Shown in pieces: positions 1 through 8,194 of a stretch of DNA of 64,000 bases. Source of the stretch: CAYQDB01 sp964416195 (GTDB taxonomy: Bacteria > Zixibacteria > MSB-5A5 > GN15 > FEB-12); NCBI GenBank assembly GCA_964416195.1, contig CAYQDB010000002.1, positions 1 to 64,000 on the forward strand, written 5' to 3'. The translations under genes and the position numbers were made by a program. Each line of letters begins with the position of its first letter. Within the stretch, counting starts at the first letter, position 1. The notes under the pieces were generated by a model that ran no database searches, was not told where the DNA came from, and was given only the letters and a program-made list of their open reading frames with translations.

Positions 1-197
1 CCATCAGGGTTGGCCGCGACGGTTTAATGATTAAATTGGATTTCCACTCCGGGCTTCTTTTACCGCAAGTGGCTACCGAGTATGGCTGGGATGTGACCGA
101 ATTTCTGGAACAAACGTGCCTGAAAGCCAGCTTGCCTAAAAGCAGCTACAAAGACAAAAACGCCGAAGTCTACAAGTTTTCGGCGGAGGTGTTTTAA
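1..197 (+). CDS. AMMECR1-domain protein (AmmeMemoRadiSam system protein A), C-terminal part
   Basis: This is the last 65 codons of a gene that enters from the left; the reading frame begins at base 3 and ends at the TAA at 195-197. The translated tail contains LLPQVATEYGWD, then FLEQTCLKASLP and ends in KFSAEVF. This matches the C-terminal signature of the AMMECR1 fold, in which a conserved LLPQVA.E..W segment is followed by a conserved Cys-Leu-Lys-Ala-Gly/Ser-Leu stretch. In bacteria and archaea such proteins usually sit beside a Memo-like protein and a radical-SAM protein; those partners would be upstream of the window. The biochemical role of the family is not settled. Family call confident, function unknown. 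Confidence 0.85.
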   Translation, partial: IRVGRDGLMIKLDFHSGLLLPQVATEYGWDVTEFLEQTCLKASLPKSSYKDKNAEVYKFSAEVF

Positions 198-202
198 TGT
201 AG

Positions 203-226
203 GGCAGAACCTGAAGCGGTTCTGCC
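203..226. repeat. Palindromic repeat, GGCAGAACC family
   Basis: A perfect 9-bp stem (GGCAGAACC at 203-211 and GGTTCTGCC at 218-226) with a 6-base loop starts six bases after the stop codon of the AMMECR1 gene. It is preceded by GTAG. The same core recurs after the TonB-receptor gene near 6031 and upstream of atpA at 35639-35663, so it belongs to a dispersed family. There is no T-run, so it is not a classical terminator, though it could protect the 3' end of the mRNA. Confidence 0.7.
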
Positions 227-415
227 AATGGTGATTATGGGATTCTCTCGTAATTGATACCTAATGTATAGAATAGCCCTTGCAAAACGGAGATAATAGC
301 AATACCTTTCATGACGATGGGTGAAGTGCGGGGTGGTATGCCGGCGCATATAAGAAAAACACATATTTGGAAGGATCAGTTATAAACTAGGGACTCACAT
401 TCAAGGAGAAGGAAG

Positions 416-1189
416 ATGAAGCGTAAAAGAGCTTTGGCCAGTCTTGGCGGATTGGTCGTCCTGGCACTACTGATGTTGTGGGGAACGACCAAAGCGGACT
501 CATTTATCAAGCAGGTGACTCACACTGACTCTTTTAAGGTCATGGGTCAGACACAGCCGGCCACGGATGACACATCAACGATGTGGTTGACCAAAGACAA
601 GGCATGCATGATTGGCGCGGATAACAAATCGTCTATCCTGAGGGCTGACAAAGGCATCATGTACTTCGTAGACCACGAGAGTAAAACATACGCGGAAATG
701 CCCCTGGAGGATTTGGGTGATATAAAGAAAATGGCCGGTGTGGAGGATGATGAAGAAGCCGCGCAGGCTGCGGAAATGATGCAAGGCTTGGCGGCTGGAA
801 TGATGTCGATGGAAGTCACGGTGACGCCAACGGACGAGAAGAGAAAGATAAAAGACTGGAGTGCAAAGAAGTATATCGTAGAGATCAAGATGCCGATGGG
901 GTCCACTAAGTCCGAAGTCTGGGCAAGCGAAGATATCAAGATTGACTACGATATGTTTCAGACTATTAGTAATGCCTTCATGGCCCAGATGCCCGGTTTC
1001 CAAAAAGCCATCGAAGATATGAAGAAGGTCAAAGGTGTGACAGTTTTGAGTATTGGTGAGGCCAAGGTGATGGGCGCCTCTGTAAAGACAACAACCACGC
1101 TTCTGGAACACTCCTCTAAGTCTGCACCGGTCGGTATCTTTGACGTTCCAAAAGATTACAAGAAAAAGGAAATGACGGAAATGGAGTAG
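416..1189 (+). CDS. Secreted protein of unknown function (DUF4412/LolA-like)
   Basis: The 257-residue product starts with MKRKRALASLGG followed by a hydrophobic stretch to about residue 26, a typical Sec signal peptide with likely cleavage after ..TTKA. The start is supported by AAGGAGAAGG just upstream. The mature part is highly charged and Met-rich, with alternating short strands (MWLTKDKACMIG, GIMYFVDHESKTYAEMPL, KKYIVEIKMPMGSTKSEVWAS). This pattern resembles periplasmic DUF4412 or LolA-like lipid-binding half-barrels, where a short linear molecule is described by a test-strip of beta strands. That resemblance is by eye only. It is monocistronic, preceded by about 220 bases without a gene. 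Confidence 0.6.
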   Translation: MKRKRALASLGGLVVLALLMLWGTTKADSFIKQVTHTDSFKVMGQTQPATDDTSTMWLTKDKACMIGADNKSSILRADKGIMYFVDHESKTYAEMPLEDLGDIKKMAGVEDDEEAAQAAEMMQGLAAGMMSMEVTVTPTDEKRKIKDWSAKKYIVEIKMPMGSTKSEVWASEDIKIDYDMFQTISNAFMAQMPGFQKAIEDMKKVKGVTVLSIGEAKVMGASVKTTTTLLEHSSKSAPVGIFDVPKDYKKKEMTEME

Positions 1190-1340
1190 TAGCGGCAAGC
1201 CGGGTGGGTGCCACACCCGCCACCGGCGGACGGGCAGTGCGAAGCGTTATATAGGGGGCGATAACGGGCCGCGATCATAGATCACGGCCACACATCCTAC
1301 GAGAGTGATCTAATGAATTTGATACTACCCATAGCAAGCT

Positions 1341-1801
1341 ATGGGGCACCCGGCACCCAGCCTCAAGCGGCGGGACACCCAACATTGGTCCACCCGGCCC
1401 TCAGGATAGGAGTCTATGAGCGAGTTGATAAATCATATATTGACTGCGCCGGTAAACTCGCCGCTGATACTGGCACTGTCGGTGGCATACACGATCGTTG
1501 AATCAATTCGGATCTATGATGCTAGGCTCATTCAGGCAAAGACGAGAGGATTTTGCAGTGGAGTTGCAGTAAAGGCCAAAGGACGTCTCCTACCGAACTG
1601 GGTGGGGTACATTCACTTCGTGGGATGGGTGCTATTCATTGTAATCTTGATCCTGAACTGGATGTATGCTATTGCATTTTATGCGTTTTTGTTTCTCCTA
1701 AGGGTCCTACCAGTTCTGGAATGGATCGGTGCATTAATCATGCATCCTTTTCTGCGAGCGAAGCCGAGAGAAAAGGACTTCGGATAAGGCGGGTGCCCCA
1801 T
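1341..1801. repeat. 12-bp inverted repeat bracketing a small membrane gene
   Basis: ATGGGGCACCCG at 1341-1352 and its exact reverse complement CGGGTGCCCCAT at 1790-1801 flank the 124-codon gene at 1416-1787. The right copy begins two bases after that gene's stop codon. Further palindromes lie just outside: GGCCG(C)GATC/GATC(A)CGGCC near 1268-1290, CCGGTGG/CCACCGG at 1810-1824 and CCCACAGC/GCTGTGGG at 1830-1848. The copies could be two independent members of a GC-rich dispersed repeat or the ends of a small non-autonomous element. Confidence 0.6.
1416..1787 (+). CDS. Small membrane protein, unknown function
   Basis: The 123-residue product has no family that I recognise. It shows one hydrophobic segment at about residues 16-33 (SPLILALSVAYTIVE) and a long one or two at about 65-100 (VGWVLFIVILILNWMYAIAF and FLFLLRVLPVLEWIG), with a basic loop between them (residues 34-60) and a charged C-terminus (RAKPREKDFG). 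It is therefore an inner-membrane protein with two to four segments. AGGATAGGAG just ahead of the ATG is a good ribosome-binding site. A 12-bp perfect inverted repeat brackets the gene, which may mean that it moved as a unit. Confidence 0.6.
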   Translation: MSELINHILTAPVNSPLILALSVAYTIVESIRIYDARLIQAKTRGFCSGVAVKAKGRLLPNWVGYIHFVGWVLFIVILILNWMYAIAFYAFLFLLRVLPVLEWIGALIMHPFLRAKPREKDFG

Positions 1802-1851
1802 CCGTTAGTCCGGTGGTCCACCGGGTACCCCCACAGCTCTGCTGTGGGAAC

Positions 1852-2052
1852 TTAACATAGATCACTTACTTTCATGTCTATAATATCTACCTGTAAGGGT
1901 ACATCTTTCTTTCCCAAATAAGAATTGTGGCTCGACGATTTCCAGTCACCAGGACAAGCCGCGAGGCCGCGTATCACGGGGTTATTGTGACAATAGCGAA
2001 CCTTTTCAATCACTGACAGTTCCCCGAGAAACTTGGTGTCGGGTGAGGACAC
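1852..2052 (-). pseudogene. Remnant of a REP-associated tyrosine transposase (RAYT, Y1/IS200-like), C-terminal end only
   Basis: The reverse strand encodes EKVRYCHNNPVIRGLAACP, then GDWKSSSHNSYLG and VPLQVD. This is the well-known C-terminal signature of Y1 transposases of the RAYT group (Y-x-HNNPV-x-x-GL, then P-x-D-W-x-x-SS and a VPV/VPLQV ending). Everything upstream, including the HUH motif and catalytic tyrosine, is absent: the frame continues upstream only into unrelated sequence and the palindromic repeat at 2069-2103. The fragment is too short to be active. RAYTs are known to act on palindromic REP sequences, and such palindromes are frequent around this locus. Confidence 0.65.
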
Positions 2053-2068
2053 TAGGCGCCACGAAAAT

Positions 2069-2103
2069 AGTCGGAACTGTCCGCCATAAGCGGGTGGGCG
2101 ACC
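2069..2103. repeat. Palindromic repeat, GTCGGAAC family (partial copy)
   Basis: GTCGGAACTG at 2070-2079 is followed by TCCGCC, a short loop and CGGGTGGGCGACC. The left arm is identical to those at 3509 and 3662, but the right arm is diverged, so the stem is imperfect. The copy lies 17 bases from the end of the transposase remnant. Confidence 0.5.
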
Positions 2104-2291
2104 AATCCTACGAATTTACGAATCTGTGTCTGCTAAGAATGTATAGAATATACCCAAACGACCTCTATCCTGCGGTTCTTCACGTTTATTCTCACGTCCT
2201 TCAGTTTTGACTGACTATATCTATCAGCAGAAATGCCGATTATGTTGTAGGGGAAAACAGTAAATCTTTGCTCATAAAAAGGAGGCCAGAC

Positions 2292-3308
2292 ATGAAAAAG
2301 CCCAACATCTCTCTCTTCACGTCCCTCGCCATATTGGCTACCTGCCTCGCTGCAATGGGGGTTATCGTATGCACGTCATCCAAATCCCCATCCGGGGGAG
2401 ATCAAACATTTGATGGCGATCAAACCGAGATTCAGGTTATTGGCAGGCTGACCGGGATATCGCCGGTTGCCCCATGGGCAGCTGTGGTCGGGTCGCCGGC
2501 AGCGACCTTGGACACGATTCCCTACAATGATGACCCTTCGCTGTGCCCGGATGAAACCGGCGGGGGAGTTTCTGCTAATATAACTCCTACTGCCTACACG
2601 GTGGCCCTCAAAAGAATGACTCTGCTGGGGGATACTTCGATGGGAACAGCAGACTATGAACTTTTCTCGACAGGCTCGGCAGACAGCGCTTATGTGGCCG
2701 ATTTCGTGACCGACACTACCTTTTTTGCCTCAGACACCTTGCCGCCTGCTGGAACCTATATGGGGGTGGAGATAGAGGTCTTTTACATCGAAATGGAACT
2801 CCCTATGATTGTGCCGGCCATAAGCGACACCGAAGCAGTATATAGTACCAGAGGATATTTCGATACCGTTGGTAACGTCTTTCCTCGAGATGTGACTATT
2901 TTTTCAGACACCACTGAGTGCTGGATAAACCGCAAGCATGACGACCCGGATCCGTATGGACTTATCTCGGTGACTAATAGTCATCCTGACCAAGTATTGG
3001 ATCTCTGGGCTGACGAGAACTTCTGGGGACGTTACCCCATTACCATCTCATCTGCTGATACCTCACTGGGGACCGATTTCACCTTTAATATGGCTGGTGG
3101 AGGAGGAACCCTGGTGATCCCGGACAGTCTCTCAGGGTCTTATATAGTTTCGTTTGAGTTTGACGTAACTGGCCGGTTTACTTTCTGGGAGTATTTGGAG
3201 ACCCTTGCTACAACCGATGCTGACGGTATGTTCACGGTTGGTTACGATTGCGGTTACCGTATTCTCTTCCCCAACGTAGAAATATCATTCACCGAGGAGG
3301 AGGAGTGA
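2292..3308 (+). CDS. Secreted or lipid-anchored protein of unknown function
   Basis: The ATG at 2292 is chosen over an in-frame TTG at 2268 because GGAGG at 2281-2285 is ideally placed for it. The 338-residue product has a signal peptide (MKKPNISLF.. hydrophobic to about residue 30) ending in VIVCTSSKSPSGG. The Cys followed by a Ser/Gly-rich linker suggests a lipoprotein, but Val at the position before Cys is not a standard lipobox residue. The mature region is rich in Thr, Asp and Ser with beta-strand character and ends in a Glu run (EEEE). I recognise no domain. A hairpin GTGAGAA/TTCTCAC (3305-3330) overlaps the stop codon. Confidence 0.6.
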   Translation: MKKPNISLFTSLAILATCLAAMGVIVCTSSKSPSGGDQTFDGDQTEIQVIGRLTGISPVAPWAAVVGSPAATLDTIPYNDDPSLCPDETGGGVSANITPTAYTVALKRMTLLGDTSMGTADYELFSTGSADSAYVADFVTDTTFFASDTLPPAGTYMGVEIEVFYIEMELPMIVPAISDTEAVYSTRGYFDTVGNVFPRDVTIFSDTTECWINRKHDDPDPYGLISVTNSHPDQVLDLWADENFWGRYPITISSADTSLGTDFTFNMAGGGGTLVIPDSLSGSYIVSFEFDVTGRFTFWEYLETLATTDADGMFTVGYDCGYRILFPNVEISFTEEEE

Positions 3309-3659
3309 GAAGTATGATGATTTTTCTCACGTAGGGTACGGTTATGCACTGCACCTCTTTGTATTTATAAACATGGTGGAGACAAGGTCCTCCACTAAGT
3401 GACACGAATTCACTGTAGTCGGTGTATATCCTCGTGCGCTGACTCTTCACGGTATCAAGGCGTACAAGCGACTACGCCTTTCACAAGGAATGTCTGTCAG
3501 CTACATAGGTCGGAACTCCTACCTGTCCTGAGCTTGTCGAAGGGTAGTTCCGACTTTCTTTTGCAATGAGCTTGCGTTGTTTGTTACACTTTGTTATAAA
3601 ATGCGTAATGTTTAACTGTTAATAGTTTAACCATAATGGGTGATTTTGGATAGAAGAAA
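3309..3659. other. Intergenic region without a gene; several palindromes
   Basis: About 350 bases hold no credible open reading frame. It contains a GTGGAG/CTCCAC stem near 3376-3395, the long hairpin at 3509-3554 and an AT-rich stretch (3570-3650) directly before the TonB-receptor gene that probably contains its promoter, although I see no clear -35/-10 pair. Confidence 0.5.
3509..3554. repeat. Palindromic repeat, GTCGGAAC family, with CCTGTCCTGAGCTTGTCGAAG core
   Basis: GTCGGAACT (3509-3517) pairs perfectly with AGTTCCGAC (3546-3554), and an inner CTACC/GGTAG pair extends the stem around a bulge. The loop carries CCTGTCCTGAGCTTGTCGAA, and a close variant (CCTGTCCTGAGCTTGACGAA) occurs at about 60816-60835. 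The element is therefore a composite dispersed repeat, not a gene-specific structure. Confidence 0.7.
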
Positions 3660-3661
3660 AT

Positions 3662-3693
3662 GTCGGAACTGCCCACCACAGGCGGGTTCCGAC
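3662..3693. repeat. Palindromic repeat, GTCGGAAC family, at the TonB-receptor start
   Basis: GTCGGAAC (3662-3669) pairs with GTTCCGAC (3686-3693), with an inner GCC/GGC pair. It ends two bases before the ATG at 3696, so it either lies in the leader and can occlude the start, or would be translated if the upstream ATG at 3659/3660 were used. Confidence 0.7.
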
Positions 3694-3695
3694 CT

Positions 3696-6023
3696 ATGAG
3701 CCTTTATATGAGATCACATTTATTTATCCTGGCTGTACTTGCAGCACTGTTCTTCGTTACTCCACAAGACACCTGGTGCCAAACGTCTCCTGATAAAGAC
3801 GCACCGAGTGGGACCATAAGGGGGCGTGTGGTTGATGCAGTAACGAAATCACCGGTAATGGCAGCAAGTATCAGCATCGTCGGCACACGAAAGGGAGCTG
3901 CAACTGACGAAAAAGGAGAATTCACCCTCTCCCAAATCCCGGTGGGAAGTTATTCGCTCACTATACACAGCATCGCGTATGAACCACTTTCAAAAACCGA
4001 CATTATTGTAAGACCCAAGCGGATCACTTACGTTGAGACTGAGCTTCGACAGGCTGCGATAGAAATAGAAGGAACTGTGGTGACAGCGGGTTACTTCTCG
4101 GAATCGTCAGGCCAGCCAACTGGTACCACTATATTTACGTCGGAGGAAGTACGGCGGTCGCCCGGTTCGGCAGGCGATGTGAGCCGGATTATCCGCATTC
4201 TTCCATGCGCGGCTAAAGTCAACGATTTGTTTAACAGCCTTGTGATCAGGGGCGGCAGCCCGGTTGAAAACGGCTTTTATCTCGATAACATCGAGATACC
4301 GAACATCAATCATTACCCGATACAAGGATCATCAGGTGGTCCTATTGGACTGTTGAATGTCGACTTTTTACAGGACGTTACCTTTTCAGCAGGAGGTTTC
4401 TCGGCAATTTATGGAGACCGGTTATCGGCCATCATGGACTTAACGTTCCGCGAAGGTAATCGTAATGAGTTTGATGGCCAGTTGGATGTCAACTTCGCAG
4501 GTTTTGGCATCGCTGCTGAGGCGCCGATCGCCGGAGGTCGGGGATCGTGGTTGTTTTCGGTAAGAAGGAGCTTTCTGGACCTGTTGGTGGACGCCATCGG
4601 AACTGGAGTCGCTCCGCGCTATAGCGATTACCAGGGCAAGCTGGTATATAATATCTCATCAAGAAACGAGATCACAGTGCTCGGTGTTCTGGGCATTGAC
4701 TTCATCGAGTTTGGGAAGGAACAGTCGGAAAAAGACGGTAACTCAATCTACGGCAAGTGGGATGGCAATGAGTGTGCCGCCGGTGTGAACTGGCGGTGGC
4801 TCTGGAGTAAGAACGGGTATTCCAACACATCTCTCTCGGTGTTATCTACCCAGTACAAGGGTAATTTTTTCTGGACGGAATCTGACAATCTATTGACTGA
4901 CGAATATTCGTTGGAGCAGACAATTCAATTGCGGAATGTCAACGCCTACAAGTTAAATGAGTCATCTTACCTGGAGTTCGGATTCGACAGCAAGTTTGCT
5001 GTTAATGACTATGATTTCTTTGTCTCTGAGCACACCAATGCTATCGGTGATATGGTGGGTGCTCTGACTGTAGATGACCGTATTGGATCGCCCAAAGTGG
5101 GGGTTTTTACGAGTTTAACTTGGAAACCATTTACAAGGCTCAGTACAACTTTTGGTATGCGTTATGACTACTTCGAGTACAATGAGCACTCGCATGTGTC
5201 ACCCCGATTTTCCTTTTCATATCAGTTCTCAGAACGACTGTCACTGAATGGAGCCGGCGGTGTCTACTATCAGAACTTGCCGTTGCGTCTTCTGGTTCAA
5301 CAAAAAACAAACAAACAGCTGAAAGACTTGGTTGCCTATCATTACATCCTGGGTACAAGTTTCCTTTTAACGGAAGACACAAAACTAACTTGGGAAGGTT
5401 ATTTCAAGGACTATGATAACTTTCCAATTGATCTGGCCCAGCCACAGCTATTTGTGGTCGACGAAGCCTTTTACAGCGGATACTTCACCACTTGGCAAAA
5501 ACTGATTGATGAAGGGCGAGCGAGGTCTTGGGGTGTGGAATTGACTCTCCAGAAGAAGCTGGTCCGGGGGATGTACGGTCTGCTCAGCGGTTCATATTTT
5601 AAATCACGTTACCGCGGTCTGGATGGGGTCTGGCGCGATCGGGTCATCGACAATCACATTTTTGTAGGCATCGAAGGTGGATACAAGCCAAACAATAAGT
5701 GGGAGTTCAGTCTGAGGTGGATTTTTGCCGGTGGCGTTCCCTATACGCCATTCGATCTCGGTGCTTCACAGGCGCTTAACCGATCAGTTCTGGACAGGAC
5801 ACGGGTAAACCAGGAACGTTATCCTGATTACCACTCTCTAAATATACGTGTGGACAGGCGGTTTAATTTCCGCAGTTCAAACTTGATTCTCTACTTCTCA
5901 GTTTGGAATGCCTATAACAGGAAAAACATATCTACCTACTACTGGAATGAAAATGAACAGAAACAAGACGTTATTTATCAATGGAGCCTTGTGCCAGTTT
6001 TTGGTTTGGAATTCGAGTTCTAG
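3696..6023 (+). CDS. TonB-dependent outer-membrane receptor with CarboxypepD_reg-like N-terminal domain
   Basis: Starting at 3696 the product has 775 residues. It has a signal peptide (MSLYMRSHLFILAVLAALFF), then a carboxypeptidase regulatory-like beta-sandwich at about 35-125 (GTIRGRVVDAVTKSPV, DEKGEFTLSQIPVGSYSL), a plug domain at about 125-260 (RIIRILP, VIRGGSPVENGFYLDNIEIP, GGFSAIYGDRLSAIMDL) and a beta-barrel running to a C-terminal aromatic residue (..FEF), as expected for insertion by the BAM complex. No TonB-box can be assigned. The substrate is unknown and no SusD partner is adjacent. An ATG at 3660 would add 12 residues encoded by the palindromic repeat and is less likely; ATG 3708 is also possible. 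All three have weak ribosome-binding sites. Confidence 0.85.
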   Translation: MSLYMRSHLFILAVLAALFFVTPQDTWCQTSPDKDAPSGTIRGRVVDAVTKSPVMAASISIVGTRKGAATDEKGEFTLSQIPVGSYSLTIHSIAYEPLSKTDIIVRPKRITYVETELRQAAIEIEGTVVTAGYFSESSGQPTGTTIFTSEEVRRSPGSAGDVSRIIRILPCAAKVNDLFNSLVIRGGSPVENGFYLDNIEIPNINHYPIQGSSGGPIGLLNVDFLQDVTFSAGGFSAIYGDRLSAIMDLTFREGNRNEFDGQLDVNFAGFGIAAEAPIAGGRGSWLFSVRRSFLDLLVDAIGTGVAPRYSDYQGKLVYNISSRNEITVLGVLGIDFIEFGKEQSEKDGNSIYGKWDGNECAAGVNWRWLWSKNGYSNTSLSVLSTQYKGNFFWTESDNLLTDEYSLEQTIQLRNVNAYKLNESSYLEFGFDSKFAVNDYDFFVSEHTNAIGDMVGALTVDDRIGSPKVGVFTSLTWKPFTRLSTTFGMRYDYFEYNEHSHVSPRFSFSYQFSERLSLNGAGGVYYQNLPLRLLVQQKTNKQLKDLVAYHYILGTSFLLTEDTKLTWEGYFKDYDNFPIDLAQPQLFVVDEAFYSGYFTTWQKLIDEGRARSWGVELTLQKKLVRGMYGLLSGSYFKSRYRGLDGVWRDRVIDNHIFVGIEGGYKPNNKWEFSLRWIFAGGVPYTPFDLGASQALNRSVLDRTRVNQERYPDYHSLNIRVDRRFNFRSSNLILYFSVWNAYNRKNISTYYWNENEQKQDVIYQWSLVPVFGLEFEF

Positions 6024-6356
6024 CGAATGTAGGGCATAACCCGCCGCCGTTCTGGCAATAGAAACTTCGCAAAAGAATAGGGCAGATGTGGACATCTGCC
6101 ACCCACAGACCAATACAATGGCAAAAGCACCCGCCACTGGGGGCTTCTGCCATACAAAGCAAAGTAGGGAAGGTCCGGAACTGACCTGCCATTTCCTAAG
6201 CTGGCAGGTCTCTTTGAGATTTGCCCTATTGTGCTCCCCCTTGACTTTCCCTTGTCCATACCATAGCTTTCCCGTGAAAAATTGCCCTCGAGGGGCTCCT
6301 ATGAAGAGCGGCATGTGCCGATAAGTAAGTAAACAGCATAGAGTTAAAGAAACGCT
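6024..6356. repeat. Intergenic cluster of four hairpins, no gene
   Basis: This 333-base gap between the receptor and aspS holds a string of palindromes: an imperfect GGGCATAACC/GTTCTGGC element (6031-6055), a perfect GGCAGATGT/ACATCTGCC stem with two-base loop (6081-6100), ATGGCA/TGCCAT (about 6117-6152), and a perfect GACCTGCCA/TGGCAGGTC stem (6183-6191/6202-6210). The first belongs to the family seen at 203 and 35639; GGCAGATGTGGAC of the second recurs at 33911-33923. No strong T-run follows any of them. The aspS promoter must lie between 6210 and 6356 but is not obvious. Confidence 0.6.
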
Positions 6357-8183
6357 GTGACAAGATTTTCGGAGATCAAAAGAACTCACACCTGTGGGCA
6401 ACTACGCTTTGCAGACGCCGGTACCAAAGTCAGCTTAAACGGCTGGGTTAACAGCTACCGCAACCTGGGCGGGCTGTTCTTTATCGACCTACGCGACCGC
6501 TACGGCCTGACACAGGTGGTGATTGATCCGCAGACATTTGACCCGGCCATGCTGGCTGAGGCCAACCGGGCGCGACACGAGTATGTCGTGGCGGTTGTCG
6601 GTGAGGTTGCCAAACGACCCGACGGGACAGTAAACCCCAGTATGCAGACCGGCGAGATCGAAGTGAAAGTGGAAGAGTTTTACATTCTCTCGGAATCGAA
6701 AACGCCGCCGTTTGAGATCACCGATGAGTGCACCGCCAATGACCAACTGCGCCTTGAGTTCCGCTATCTTGACCTGCGCCGGAAGCCGTTTCAAAGGCGG
6801 TTGTATTTTCGTCACGAGGCCACGCTGGCGGTACGCAACTACCTGAGCCGTCAGGGATTTTACGAGATTGAGACGCCCCTGCTGATTCGCTCTACGCCGG
6901 AAGGGGCGCGCGATTACGTTGTACCAAGCAGAGTAGCCAAAGGCAGATTCTACGCCCTGCCGCAGTCGCCGCAGCTTTTCAAGCAGATACTCATGATAGC
7001 CGGTTTCGATAAGTATTTCCAGATCGCCCGTTGCCTGCGCGATGAGGACCTGCGCTCCGATCGCCAGCCGGAACATACCCAGATTGACCTGGAAATGTCG
7101 TTCGTCACCCCCGATGATGTATTTGCTGTTTCTGAAGGAATGATGGCAGACCTATTCAAAGGGCTGCTCGATGTGGAGCTTATGACACCCTTCCCTCATT
7201 TTACATATGAAGAGGTTATGAACCGCTGGGGAATTGACAAGCCAGATCTGCGCTTCGATATGGAGCTGGTCGACCTCACACAAGAGGTGAAAGGCTGCGG
7301 TTTCAAGGTGTTTGTCGATAACGTCGCTTCAGGTGGGGTGGTCAAGGGGATTGTTCTGAAAGGAGGCGGAACATACTCCCGCAAGCAGATTGATGATATT
7401 ACTGCTGTGGCGAAGGAGCATGGCGCCGGAGGGTTGGCGTACATCCTCCGAGCCGAAGCGGGGGATAAGTCGCCGATATTGAAGTTTATTGGTAATGAAG
7501 TCAAGGATCGCCTCTGTCGGAAAGCCGAGGCAGCAATCGGCGATGCTGTTTTCATTGTTTCAGATAAAAGGCTGAAGACGGAAGAGATCTTGGGCCAGTT
7601 GCGGCTTCACCTGGCCAGACAGCATAACCTCATCCGGCGGGACGAGTGGAAGTTCCTGTGGGTGACGCATTTTCCCCTGTTCGAGTATGACGAGGAAAGC
7701 GGCCGCTTCCAGGCTATGCACAACATCGTATCGCACCCGATGGAGGAGGACCTCCCACTCATTGACGAAGGATTCTCAGCCAATCTGCCCGGCTCGGACC
7801 TTAACCATCCGTGGAGAAAGGCCAGAGCGCTGCAGTACGATCTGGTTGTGAACGGGTGTGAGATTGCTTCGGGTGGCCAACGTATCAATCGCCGAGAGCT
7901 CCAGGAAAAGATACTGAAGATACTTGGCATCGACAGCGAACGAGCAGAGCGGATGTTCGGTTTCTTGCTGCGAGCTTTTGAGTATGGTGCTCCTCCTCAT
8001 GCCGGTATTGCCGCTGGGCTCGACCGCATTGTGTCCATCATGACGGGCACCGATTCCATTCGTGACGTCATAGCTTTCCCGAAAACGACTAACGCCCTCT
8101 CTCTCATGGATGGCTCCCCATCAACGATTGACCCGGAGCAGCTTGAGGAGCTCGGCCTGATTATCAAGGAGGACAAGGCGTAA
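6357..8183 (+). CDS. aspS: Aspartyl-tRNA synthetase
   Basis: The 608-residue class II enzyme attaches aspartate to tRNA-Asp (or also tRNA-Asn in the non-discriminating form). It has the N-terminal OB-fold anticodon-binding domain (VSLNGWVNSYRNLGGLFFIDLRDR), motif 2 (FQIARCLRDEDLRSDRQPEH), the bacterial GAD insertion at about residues 290-430, and motif 3 (GIAAGLDRIVSIM) near the end. The length fits bacterial AspRS (about 590-610). It begins with GTG; no strong ribosome-binding site is visible. It opens a run of housekeeping genes on this strand. I do not see gatCAB here, so whether it also charges tRNA-Asn cannot be judged. Confidence 0.97.
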   Translation: MTRFSEIKRTHTCGQLRFADAGTKVSLNGWVNSYRNLGGLFFIDLRDRYGLTQVVIDPQTFDPAMLAEANRARHEYVVAVVGEVAKRPDGTVNPSMQTGEIEVKVEEFYILSESKTPPFEITDECTANDQLRLEFRYLDLRRKPFQRRLYFRHEATLAVRNYLSRQGFYEIETPLLIRSTPEGARDYVVPSRVAKGRFYALPQSPQLFKQILMIAGFDKYFQIARCLRDEDLRSDRQPEHTQIDLEMSFVTPDDVFAVSEGMMADLFKGLLDVELMTPFPHFTYEEVMNRWGIDKPDLRFDMELVDLTQEVKGCGFKVFVDNVASGGVVKGIVLKGGGTYSRKQIDDITAVAKEHGAGGLAYILRAEAGDKSPILKFIGNEVKDRLCRKAEAAIGDAVFIVSDKRLKTEEILGQLRLHLARQHNLIRRDEWKFLWVTHFPLFEYDEESGRFQAMHNIVSHPMEEDLPLIDEGFSANLPGSDLNHPWRKARALQYDLVVNGCEIASGGQRINRRELQEKILKILGIDSERAERMFGFLLRAFEYGAPPHAGIAAGLDRIVSIMTGTDSIRDVIAFPKTTNALSLMDGSPSTIDPEQLEELGLIIKEDKA

Positions 8184-8194
8184 CGCCGACGTGT

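Noticed and set aside
6183..6210. The GACCTGCCA/TGGCAGGTC hairpin as a terminator of the TonB-receptor gene
   Set aside because: The stem is strong but is followed by TCTTTGAG, not a T-run, and lies 160 bases past the stop codon; it fits the dispersed palindromes better.
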